Shown here in pieces: positions 1 through 6,420 of a stretch of DNA of 25,511 nt. The stretch's first letter is position 1, and each line of letters begins with the position of its first letter. Under the pieces are notes generated by a model that worked only from the letters and a program-made list of their open reading frames with translations, did not search any database and was not told where the DNA came from. Made by a program: the position numbers and the translations under genes. This stretch comes from an uncultured Collinsella sp. (lineage in GTDB: Bacteria; Actinomycetota; Coriobacteriia; Coriobacteriales; Coriobacteriaceae): the NCBI GenBank assembly GCA_900547855.1, contig URIK01000007.1, forward strand, positions 1-25,511, in the 5' to 3' direction.

Positions 1-2
1 GG

Positions 3-21
3 AGATGTGTATAAGAGACAG
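3..21 (+). other. Nextera transposase mosaic-end adapter (artefact)
   Basis: The bases AGATGTGTATAAGAGACAG are an exact match to the 19-base Tn5 mosaic end used in Nextera library preparation. They sit at the extreme left end of the window. This is untrimmed library sequence at a contig end and not part of the genome, and the two bases before it are probably also adapter. Anything to the left of base 22 should be ignored. Confidence 0.97.
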
Positions 22-84
22 GCCAAGGTCCGCGCGGCGCTTGCCGCCAAGGCCGCCCGCGACAAGCAGAAAAAGGAGGCGTAA
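22..84 (+). CDS. C-terminal tail of the preceding hydrogenase subunit (partial)
   Basis: After the adapter, an open frame runs in step to TAA at 82-84 and gives a 20-residue Ala/Lys/Arg-rich tail ending KQKKEA. Only the tail is visible, so the family cannot be read directly. Its position, five bases before the hydrogenase large-subunit gene, matches the place of the 30-kDa-like subunit (EchD) in Ech-type operons, but that is inference from gene order. The Shine-Dalgarno AGGAGG of the next gene lies inside its last codons, so the two genes are probably translationally linked. The 5' part is cut off by the contig end. Confidence 0.55.
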   Translation, partial: AKVRAALAAKAARDKQKKEA

Positions 85-89
85 GGTCC

Positions 90-1178
90 ATGGCTCATCG
101 CTCCGTAATTCCGTTTGGCCCGCAGCACCCGGTGCTGCCCGAGCCGCTTCATCTGGACCTGGTGATCGAGGACGACCGCGTCATCGAAGCAATTCCGCAG
201 ATCGGCTTTGTGCACCGCGGACTCGAGAAGCTCACCGAAAAGCGCGATATGCATCAGTTTTGCTACATCGCCGAGCGCATCTGCGGCATCTGCGCCGTGG
301 GCCATAGCTGTGGCTACGCCAGCGCCTGCGAGCGCATGCTCGGCATCGAGGTGCCTGGTCGCGTGCAGTATATCCGCACCATTCTGCATGAGCTTTCGCG
401 CATTCACTCGCACCTGCTGTGGCTGGGCCTGCTCGCCGATGCCTTTGGCTTTGAGGCGCTGTTCTATCGTTCGTGGACGCTGCGCGAGCAGATTCTCAAG
501 ATCTTTGAGAGCACTTGCGGCGGTCGCGTGATTCTGTCGATTAACGAGATTGGCGGCCTTAAACACGACATTGAGGATTCCGAGCTGGCGGGTATTGTCC
601 AGACGCTCGACGCTATGCGCCCTGACTACGAGGCCGTGGTGCATACATTTTTGGACGACAATAGCTGCGGCGAGCGCCTGCATAGCGTGGGCGTGATCAG
701 CAAGAAGGACGCGCTGGATCTGTCGATGGTCGGCCCGTTCGGTCGCGCCTCGGGCGTGGATTATGACGTGCGCATGTTCGGTGACGGTGCCTATGCGGAC
801 TTGGCTGCGTTTGAGCCGATTGTTGCCACCGATGGCGACTGTTATGCCCGCTGCCAGGTGCGTTGTGCCGAGGTTACGCAGGCCATGGACATTATCAAGG
901 AGCTTGTCGGCAAGATTCCGCACGACGGTATCGGCGGGCGTACCAAGCTCACGCCGGCCGACGGCGCGCGCGGCGAGGTTGTGATTGAACAGCCGCGCGG
1001 CGAGGCATATTACTATGTGCGCGGTAACGGCACCAAGAACCTGGACCGTTTCCGCGTGCGCACGCCGACGTCGCAGAACCTGGCGGGTCTGACGCATGCG
1101 CTGCAGGGCGTGCTCCTTGCCAACGTGCCCATGATTATCCTGACCATCGACCCCTGCATTAGCTGCACGGAAAGGTAG
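90..1178 (+). CDS. echE: Ech-type group 4 [NiFe] hydrogenase large subunit
   Basis: Catalytic large subunit of a membrane-bound, energy-converting [NiFe] hydrogenase related to complex I subunit NuoD, expected on the cytoplasmic side of the membrane. It should couple ferredoxin oxidation and proton reduction to ion pumping. All four nickel-ligand cysteines are present: RICGIC at residues 63-68 (C65, C68) and DPCISC at 354-359 (C356, C359). The protein is 362 residues long, the usual EchE size, and ends three residues after the last cysteine. There is thus no C-terminal extension for a maturation endopeptidase to remove, a known feature of some group 4 enzymes. The start is set by AGGAGG at 74-79 upstream of ATG. 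The ferredoxin subunit gene follows after 7 bases. HycE/HyfG/CooH-type relatives share these motifs, so the exact group 4 subclass needs a phylogeny. Confidence 0.9.
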   Translation: MAHRSVIPFGPQHPVLPEPLHLDLVIEDDRVIEAIPQIGFVHRGLEKLTEKRDMHQFCYIAERICGICAVGHSCGYASACERMLGIEVPGRVQYIRTILHELSRIHSHLLWLGLLADAFGFEALFYRSWTLREQILKIFESTCGGRVILSINEIGGLKHDIEDSELAGIVQTLDAMRPDYEAVVHTFLDDNSCGERLHSVGVISKKDALDLSMVGPFGRASGVDYDVRMFGDGAYADLAAFEPIVATDGDCYARCQVRCAEVTQAMDIIKELVGKIPHDGIGGRTKLTPADGARGEVVIEQPRGEAYYYVRGNGTKNLDRFRVRTPTSQNLAGLTHALQGVLLANVPMIILTIDPCISCTER

Positions 1179-1185
1179 GCGCGGC

Positions 1186-1527
1186 ATGAGTTTACTGACA
1201 TTTGCCAAGACGGCCTTGGGCTCTATGGTCAAGCAGCCGGTAACGGTGTGCTATCCGCAGGAGAAGCTCGCGGCACCCGAGCGCCTGCGCGGGCATATCG
1301 TTAACGACATGAACGTGTGCATCTGCTGTGGCATGTGCGCGCGCCGCTGCCCGGCGGGCGCACTCGCGGTCGATCGCAAGGGCGGAACGTGGTCGATCGA
1401 CCCGTATGCCTGTGTGGTGTGCGGCGAGTGCATCGAAAGCTGTCCTAAACACTGCCTGAGCATGGACACCGCCCGCACTCCGGTTGCGGCGGACAAGACT
1501 CCCACGGTAGAAACCAAGCCGGAATAG
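1186..1527 (+). CDS. echF: Ech-type hydrogenase 2x[4Fe-4S] ferredoxin subunit
   Basis: Electron-transfer subunit of the hydrogenase, 113 residues, homologous to EchF/NuoI-type polyferredoxins. Two classical cluster motifs are visible: C45-x2-C48-x2-C51-x3-C55-P and C76-x2-C79-x2-C82-x3-C86-P, with the usual cross-over ligation of two [4Fe-4S] clusters. It should pass electrons from reduced ferredoxin to the small-subunit clusters and the Ni site. The gene starts 7 bases after the large-subunit stop, behind an AGGTAGG stretch, and is the last gene of the operon because a strong hairpin follows. The last 25 or so residues are a Thr/Pro/Lys-rich tail with no recognisable domain. HycF or CooX would be equivalent names; the adjacent EchE-like subunit favours Ech. 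Confidence 0.85.
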   Translation: MSLLTFAKTALGSMVKQPVTVCYPQEKLAAPERLRGHIVNDMNVCICCGMCARRCPAGALAVDRKGGTWSIDPYACVVCGECIESCPKHCLSMDTARTPVAADKTPTVETKPE

Positions 1528-1537
1528 CGCTGGAATA

Positions 1538-1571
1538 GGGGCCGGTGGGGCAAAAATGCCCCACCGGCCCC
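1538..1571 (+). terminator. Hairpin at the end of the hydrogenase operon
   Basis: A perfect 15-bp inverted repeat (1538-1552 with 1557-1571, core GGGGCCGGTGGGGC) encloses an AAAA loop, 10 bases after the echF stop. There is no proper U-run behind it, only GCGCTTAAA, so it is either an atypical intrinsic terminator or an mRNA 3'-end stabiliser. Its position at an operon end makes termination the likeliest role. Confidence 0.7.
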
Positions 1572-1602
1572 GCGCTTAAACGCGCGGTTGTGCCGTCGCG
1601 AA

Positions 1603-1756
1603 CAAAACTATGCCGGATTACTACGATAAATCGCCCACCTCCAACCACACCGCATTTGGCAAAATCAAAACCGCAGGTAGACGGCTTGTAGTTTTGCGAA
1701 AAAATCACGCGTGGTCGGGAATCTTGTTTTTATCGTAGTAAACCGGCATAGTTTTG
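1603..1756. repeat. Large imperfect palindrome, copy 1
   Basis: Outer arms 1603-1630 and 1729-1756 pair over 28 bp with a single mismatch at 1617; they begin CAAAACTATGCCGG. Inside are a weaker inner pairing (AACCAC near 1643 with GTGGT near 1711) and a central motif AAAACCGCAGGTAGA at 1667-1681 near the apex. The central motif occurs in all three copies of this stretch. No convincing reading frame runs through it. It could be a palindromic mobile element (REP/MITE-like) or the gene for a structured RNA. Confidence 0.85.
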
Positions 1757-1794
1757 AAATGACACCATATTCGTAACAGCACTTGATCTCCCGT

Positions 1795-1830
1795 GGACAG
1801 AGGGAAACGGATCATTTTGGCCTCGCGAGG
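1795..1830 (+). repeat. Spacer repeat A between palindromes
   Basis: A 36-base stretch centred on AAACGGATCATTTTGG matches 2034-2069 at 32 of 36 positions. It precedes palindrome copy 2 just as its partner precedes copy 3, so spacer plus palindrome look like a unit duplicated with an offset of 239 bases. Confidence 0.75.
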
Positions 1831-1850
1831 ACATCCGTGTGGCCCGTTCG

Positions 1851-2008
1851 CCATGAAATGGGCCTATCTACTACGTTTGGGCGGCGTCCCTCAACCACGG
1901 CAAAAAATGCGAAAAGAAAACCGCAGGTAGAACGCCTGCGGTTTTCTGGAAAACGGGGGTATGGTCAAGGGTATCGAGTCAAACGTAGTAGATGGGCAGG
2001 TTTCGTGG
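1851..2008. repeat. Large imperfect palindrome, copy 2 (different arms)
   Basis: Arms 1851-1879 and 1980-2008 pair over about 29 bp with two true mismatches and three G-U-type pairs; their inner half reads ATCTACTACGTTTG. The arm sequence is unlike that of copies 1 and 3. The centre carries the same AAAACCGCAGGTAGA (1917-1931), here forming a perfect 12-bp apical hairpin with CCTGCGGTTTTC at 1935-1946. A CAACCA motif and a GGGTATGG motif lie at the same relative places as in copy 3. Confidence 0.8.
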
Positions 2009-2033
2009 CGAGCGGTTCCGGGTGATTCCTTGG

Positions 2034-2069
2034 GGACGGAGGAAAACGGATCATTTTGGTCCCGCGAGG
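2034..2069 (+). repeat. Spacer repeat B between palindromes
   Basis: Partner of 1795-1830 (32 of 36 identical). The bases just before and into it read TTGGGGACGGA (2030-2040), the reverse complement of the TCCGTCCCCAA core in the small hairpin repeats near 12100. This links the two repeat families. Confidence 0.75.
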
Positions 2070-2101
2070 CTTGCGGAGGCGCTCGTGCAGAGCCGCTCGG
2101 A

Positions 2102-2255
2102 CAAAACTATGCCGGTTTACGGGGCTAAGTCACGCGCTCCCAACCATGCCGATATCCGTGAAAATAAAACCGCAGGTAGACAAGCCGTCATTTTACGGAA
2201 AACGCGGGTATGGATGGGGGCCCTGAGCTTAGCCCCGTAAACCGGCATAGTTTTG
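2102..2255. repeat. Large palindrome, copy 3 (perfect arms)
   Basis: Arms 2102-2129 and 2228-2255 are perfectly complementary over 28 bp and begin with the same CAAAACTATGCCGG as copy 1. Arm positions 20-22, 24 and 28 differ from copy 1, and in every case the opposite arm has the matching change. The central motif AAAACCGCAGGTAGA is at 2166-2180. The sequence GTTTTGAAATG directly after the right arm is shared with copy 1 (1751-1761). No gene is visible in 1572-2315. Confidence 0.85.
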
Positions 2256-2315
2256 AAATGGCATTAAATCGATAACAGCTATTTTGCTCTGTCGGAGCGG
2301 TTGGCCGTTGGGTAA

Positions 2316-2945
2316 TTACCCTCGCAGGTAGGCGATGGCGATCTGCGTGCGGTTGCGTAGCCCCATTTTGGCTAGGATCGAGCTGATGTGGTTGCGCACG
2401 GTGCCTTCGCCCATGTAGGCGGTGGCGGCGATCTCCTTGTTGTCGAGGCCGCGGGCGATGAGCTCGGCGACTTCGAACTCGCGGTCGGTTAGGCCGGCAA
2501 AGGCTGTGGGCCGGCGGGGCGCGTCGGCTTCGGTGCCCGCCCCATTAAAATCGATATCCTCGATCGCCTTGCCCTCGAGCACGCGTTTGCCATCCATGAC
2601 CTGTGCCAACGCCGGCGGAATGGCGGCGACATCGGTCTTGATCAGGTAGCCGCGGGCGCCCAGTTTAAGCGCCGACACAATGTACTCGTCATCCGAGAAT
2701 GTCGTCAGAAACACCACGCGCGCCGTGGGGTCGCGCTCAAGGATTTCGCGTGCCGCCGAAAGGCCGTCGCGTCCCGGCATCTGAATGTCGAGCAGCGCGA
2801 TGTCGGGCGCGTGCTCGCTGTAGAGCGCGACCGCCTCGTCGCCATTGGCGCCGGTGCCCACCACTTCGATCTGCGGCTGGGCGCCCAGGATAATCTTGAG
2901 CGAATCGACCACTAAGCGGTCGTCGTCGACAACGATGAGCCTCAT
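2316..2945 (-). CDS. NarL/LuxR-family response regulator
   Basis: DNA-binding response regulator of 209 residues, the output half of a two-component system. The receiver domain spans about residues 1-120, with the acidic pocket at D7-D9, the phospho-acceptor D53 (LLDIQMPG), T81/T82 and K103. A LuxR-type helix-turn-helix follows at about 148-209 (LTDREFEVAELIARGLDNKEIA). Its ATG overlaps the kinase stop by 4 bases (ATGA), which indicates tight co-translation. A perfect 12-bp palindrome GGGTAATTACCC (2310-2321) covers its stop codon. The divergent ABC exporter starting at 4285 is the likely target, as in many DesK/LiaS-type systems, but the signal is unknown. Confidence 0.93.
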   Translation of the reverse strand: MRLIVVDDDRLVVDSLKIILGAQPQIEVVGTGANGDEAVALYSEHAPDIALLDIQMPGRDGLSAAREILERDPTARVVFLTTFSDDEYIVSALKLGARGYLIKTDVAAIPPALAQVMDGKRVLEGKAIEDIDFNGAGTEADAPRRPTAFAGLTDREFEVAELIARGLDNKEIAATAYMGEGTVRNHISSILAKMGLRNRTQIAIAYLRG

Positions 2946-4087
2946 CGGTCCTCATCTCCTTGCTGTTTGGGAACGGTGGCAAATACACGCCAGCCGCCGG
3001 CGCCGGCGCGCGGGCCGGCGGTGAAGGTGCCGCCAAGCGCCTCGATGCGCTCGCGCATGGAGGCGAGCCCCATGCCCTCCGCAGCGCCGCGGCCGCTTGC
3101 TTGGACCCCGCCCGCGCCATCGTCGGTAACGACAAGCTGGTAAAACGACGGATGTTCCATGCATCGTACGGTGACGGTCTGGGCGCAAGCGTGGCGCATG
3201 GTATTGGAGAGTGCCTCGCGCAGGACCGCTGCAAAGCAGTTGGCGACATTTGCGGGCGCATGCTCGGCCAAAACTTCAAGCTCAATCTGCGGGCCGCCGT
3301 CCGAGCGCGCGCCTTCAACAATGCGTTCGAGCTGCACGGAAAGGTCGACGGCGTTGTCGTTGAGCGCGTGGACGCTGGTGCGCACAAGCTGGAGCGCCTC
3401 GTCAACCGTGCGTTTGACGTCGGCGAAATCGGCGGCGACGCCGGGCTCGTCGGCGTGGACCACGCGTAGGGCTTCGGCCTGCAGCGAGGCGCGCGTGAGC
3501 TGGTGCCCGACGTTATCGTGGATCTCGCGCGCGATGCGGGCGCGTTCGGCGAGCGTCGCGAGCTCGACTTCGTAGTCCTGGCGGTCGGCAAGGTCGCGGT
3601 TGCGCGCTTCGAGCGCGAGGGCTCGTTCTTGCAGCCCGTCGCGGGTACGGCGCATGCGCTGTTGCTCGCGCTCCAGCTGGGCGGTACGTAGCGATAGCAA
3701 GGTGGCGGCAACCGAAAGGATGGCGGTCAGCAGGAGCGTTCGGGTGGTGAGCGCGCCGCCGCGAAGGTCCGCGACAAGCGCGCAGACAAACACGGCGCCA
3801 ATCGCCAGCGCGGGCCAGATGCGTTCACGGCGCACGCGTCGCGCGATGTCATAGAGGGCGAGGGGCGCAAACGGCACAAACGGCGGTATAAAGACGGCCG
3901 CGATGATGTAAACGTAGCTCGCGGCCTCGCTTGCACGGCGCGTGCGTTCTCCCTGTGCCGCCTCGGCCAGCGAGGTGGCAATAACGCCAAGGCAAAACGC
4001 CGCGACTAGGCGAGCGTCCACAGCAAGACCCATGGCGGCCGCAATACAGCACGCCAGCACGATCGATTTGTCGAAAAGCCTGTTCAT
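2942..4087 (-). CDS. Membrane sensor histidine kinase (HisKA_3/DesK-NarX class)
   Basis: Sensor kinase of 381 residues. The N-terminal 135 residues hold about five hydrophobic membrane segments with little periplasmic sequence, suggesting sensing within or at the membrane. A coiled-coil linker (about 136-175) leads to the HisKA_3 dimerisation helix with phospho-acceptor H190 in REIHDNVGHQLT. The ATPase domain has the N-box around N295 (REALSNTMRHA), DDGAGG at 322-327 and GMGL at 338-341. I chose the ATG at 4087. The frame stays open for 54 more codons upstream, but that part is Arg/Cys-rich and unlike a signal or membrane segment. No Shine-Dalgarno is visible; TACAAT (4094-4099, minus strand) would place the transcript start on or next to the ATG, so a leaderless mRNA is possible. 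Confidence 0.88.
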   Translation of the reverse strand: MNRLFDKSIVLACCIAAAMGLAVDARLVAAFCLGVIATSLAEAAQGERTRRASEAASYVYIIAAVFIPPFVPFAPLALYDIARRVRRERIWPALAIGAVFVCALVADLRGGALTTRTLLLTAILSVAATLLSLRTAQLEREQQRMRRTRDGLQERALALEARNRDLADRQDYEVELATLAERARIAREIHDNVGHQLTRASLQAEALRVVHADEPGVAADFADVKRTVDEALQLVRTSVHALNDNAVDLSVQLERIVEGARSDGGPQIELEVLAEHAPANVANCFAAVLREALSNTMRHACAQTVTVRCMEHPSFYQLVVTDDGAGGVQASGRGAAEGMGLASMRERIEALGGTFTAGPRAGAGGWRVFATVPKQQGDEDR

Positions 4088-4093
4088 ACGGGT

Positions 4094-4099
4094 ATTGTA
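4094..4099 (-). promoter_or_regulatory. Possible -10 box for a leaderless kinase-regulator mRNA
   Basis: On the minus strand TACAAT ends 6 bases before the chosen kinase ATG and no ribosome-binding site lies between them. Leaderless transcripts are common in Actinobacteria. No good -35 is seen, so this is a weak call. Confidence 0.3.
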
Positions 4100-4284
4100 C
4101 GCGAAGCCGCGCGTGGTGGAGGGGCCGCCTGCGCAACTGTGACATTCCTCCCACGCGGCAAATCGGGGGCGTCGGCAGGCCACGCGGCCAAGCCTCGCAC
4201 TCGTGACAAAGCTCACTGGTGCGCGCCGGCGGCTCCTGCGATGATGCAATCGTACCGGGCCGCAATCAACGGAAGGGCCGCCTC

Positions 4285-5223
4285 ATGACAGACATCGTCC
4301 ACGTCGAAAACCTCGTCAAGCGCTATGACGATCTTATCGCGCTCGACCACTTTAACCTGAGCATCGCCCCCGGCGAGATCTTTGGCCTGCTCGGCCCCAA
4401 CGGCTCGGGCAAAACCACGTCCATCAACTGTATCCTGCAGCTGCTTGCCTACGATAAGGGCACCATCGAGTTGTTCGGCGAGCCCATGACGCCCGCCCGC
4501 TACGACCTCAAGCGCCGCATCGGTGTGGTGCCGCAGCAGGTGGCGGTGTTCGACGAGCTCACCGTGCGCGAGAATATCGACTATTTCTGCAGCCTTTACG
4601 TTAGCGACCGTAAGCGCCGCCGTGCGCTGGTGGACGAGGCGATCGACTTTGTCGGCCTGGGCGACTTTGCCAAGTTCCGCCCCTGCAAGCTCTCGGGCGG
4701 CCTGGCACGTCGCCTCAACATTGCCTGCGGCATTGCGCACAAGCCCGAGCTCATCTTCTTTGACGAGCCCACGGTGGCAGTCGACCCGCAGAGTCGCAAC
4801 GCCATCCTGGAGGGCATCTGCCGCTTGCGCGACGAGGGCGCCACGGTGGTGTATACCAGCCATTACATGGAGGAAGTCGAGCAGATTTGCAGCCGCATCA
4901 TGATCATGGACGGCGGACGTGTGCTGGCGCAGGGCACCAATGACGAGCTCAAACGCATGATTCAAATGGGCGAGCGCGTGACGGTCGAGGTCGGCGCCGT
5001 CGAGACCGCCACGGTCGAGCGGCTGCGCGCCCTCGAGCACGTGCTTTCGGTTGAGCTGTCCGGCGGCGAGCTCGTCTGCACCTGCGAAGCGAGCCCGCAC
5101 AATTTGGTCGACATCCTCGACACGCTGCGCGCCGCCGACGTGGCGCTCGGCCGCGTGTGGAGCGAGCCGCCGACCCTCAACGACGTGTTCCTCGAGATCA
5201 CCGGCCGCGAGCTGCGCGACTAG
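4285..5223 (+). CDS. ABC-2 exporter ATP-binding protein
   Basis: Cytoplasmic ATPase of an ABC export system, 312 residues. Walker A is GPNGSGKT at 37-44, the Q-loop VVPQQ at 81-85, the signature LSGG at 136-139, Walker B LIFFDEP at 156-162 and the switch histidine H193. The signature reads LSGGL instead of the common LSGGQ, and the D-loop reads VAVDP instead of GLDP. The C-terminal 90 residues are the regulatory extension usual in drug or lipid exporters. ATG 4285 is preceded by GGAAGGG; an upstream in-frame start at 4219 has no ribosome-binding site and adds an implausible extension. The two permease genes follow directly, and the sensor-regulator pair lies divergently upstream. The substrate cannot be told from sequence; a peptide antibiotic, lipid or drug would be typical. 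Confidence 0.93.
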   Translation: MTDIVHVENLVKRYDDLIALDHFNLSIAPGEIFGLLGPNGSGKTTSINCILQLLAYDKGTIELFGEPMTPARYDLKRRIGVVPQQVAVFDELTVRENIDYFCSLYVSDRKRRRALVDEAIDFVGLGDFAKFRPCKLSGGLARRLNIACGIAHKPELIFFDEPTVAVDPQSRNAILEGICRLRDEGATVVYTSHYMEEVEQICSRIMIMDGGRVLAQGTNDELKRMIQMGERVTVEVGAVETATVERLRALEHVLSVELSGGELVCTCEASPHNLVDILDTLRAADVALGRVWSEPPTLNDVFLEITGRELRD

Positions 5224-5232
5224 GGGGCAGTC

Positions 5233-6420
5233 ATGTTCAACACCATCATCACTACGGTCAAGACGCTGCTGCGCCGGCCGAGCACGTGGGTCTGGGGCGC
5301 GATCTTTCCCATTGCGCTTTCCACGATGTTCATGTTTATGTTCGCGAACCTCAGCTCCGACGGCAAGATCGACCCGGTGCCGGTTGCCGTCGTGTCGGAC
5401 GAGGCCTGGGACGCCTCGACCTTTAAGGACGTGGCGACCTCGCTTGCCAAGGAGAGCGACGACCAACTGCTCGAGATCCACGAGTGCGACGACGCAGCCG
5501 ATGCGAACCGTGCGCTCAAGGCCGGCGAGGTCGCGGGCATCTATGCGGTCGACGACGCGGGTACGCCCAAACTCACGCTGCTTTCGAGCTATGACAGCTC
5601 GCGTGCGTCGTCGGTGCTCACCGACCGCAGCATTCTGGAAACGGTGGCAAGCTCGTATACACAAAATGCCGAGCTCATGTCCCAGATTGCCCAGGACAAC
5701 CCGGCGGCGCTCGCCGACCCGGAGGCGGTTGCGCGCGCCCTGTCGCTCGAGGGCAGTACCCGCCGCGTAAGCCTGACACGCACCACACCCGATGGCACGG
5801 TCATCTACCATTACGCGCTCTTTGGCCTGGTCGCGATGATGTCTGCCGAGTTTGCCGCCTTGAGCGTCGTCGATCTGCAGCCCAATCTGTCGGGCCTTGG
5901 CGCGCGTCGCTGCGTGGGCGGCCTTTCCAAGACGGCGTCGCTGGCCGGCATCTTTGTCGGCTCGTGGCTGGTTTCCTTCGCCTCGATGGCGATCGCAATC
6001 GGCTACGTGCGCCTGGTCGTGGGCGTCGACTTTGGCGGCCGCGAGGGGCTGTGTCTGGTGGGCGGCGCCGCTTCCGCGCTTGCCGCCACGGGCCTGGGAC
6101 TCTTTGTGGGCACACTTCCCGTTAAGGGCGGCAAGGCGTCCAAGTCCGGCATCCTCACGGGCTTTGCTACCACGTGCGCCCTGTTCGCCGGCCTCTACGG
6201 CGAGCCGGCGATGGCGCTTGCCGACGACGTCGCCCGCGCCTGCCCGGCCGAGTGCTGGTTCAACCCCGTCAAGCTCATCTGCGACATGTTCAATCGCCTG
6301 TATTTCTTTGAGGACCTGGGGCCCTTCGCTGTTCGCGCGGGCGCGCTCGTCCTGATGGCCCTGGTGTTTGTCGCCGCCGCTACGCTGATCTTTGGAAGGA
6401 GTCGCTATGAGCACCTTTAA
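5233..6420 (+). CDS. ABC-2 type permease, first subunit
   Basis: Integral membrane subunit of 395 residues. One membrane helix near the N terminus (about 18-39) is followed by an extracytoplasmic domain of roughly 150 residues rich in Asp, Ala and Ser. A C-terminal block of about five helices starts near residue 195. This 1+5 arrangement with a large first loop is typical of ABC-2 permeases of the YhgE/YfiM-like exporter kind. It starts 9 bases after the ATPase stop and overlaps the second permease by 14 bases, so the three genes form one operon and probably one transporter with a heterodimeric membrane part. Confidence 0.88.
   Translation: MFNTIITTVKTLLRRPSTWVWGAIFPIALSTMFMFMFANLSSDGKIDPVPVAVVSDEAWDASTFKDVATSLAKESDDQLLEIHECDDAADANRALKAGEVAGIYAVDDAGTPKLTLLSSYDSSRASSVLTDRSILETVASSYTQNAELMSQIAQDNPAALADPEAVARALSLEGSTRRVSLTRTTPDGTVIYHYALFGLVAMMSAEFAALSVVDLQPNLSGLGARRCVGGLSKTASLAGIFVGSWLVSFASMAIAIGYVRLVVGVDFGGREGLCLVGGAASALAATGLGLFVGTLPVKGGKASKSGILTGFATTCALFAGLYGEPAMALADDVARACPAECWFNPVKLICDMFNRLYFFEDLGPFAVRAGALVLMALVFVAAATLIFGRSRYEHL

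Noticed and set aside
1783..2240. Two short forward reading frames (1783-2025, 1992-2240) across the palindrome region
   Set aside because: They run through arms and centres of the repeats, have no good ribosome-binding site, and their only shared peptide is explained by the duplicated 36-base spacer.
1603..2255. CRISPR array
   Set aside because: The repeats are long palindromes with unequal spacing and related spacers; there is no short uniform direct repeat with unique spacers and no cas gene.
4088..4249. 54-residue N-terminal extension of the histidine kinase
   Set aside because: It is Arg/Cys-rich without domain character and reaches towards the divergent ABC start; ATG 4087 directly precedes the first membrane helix.
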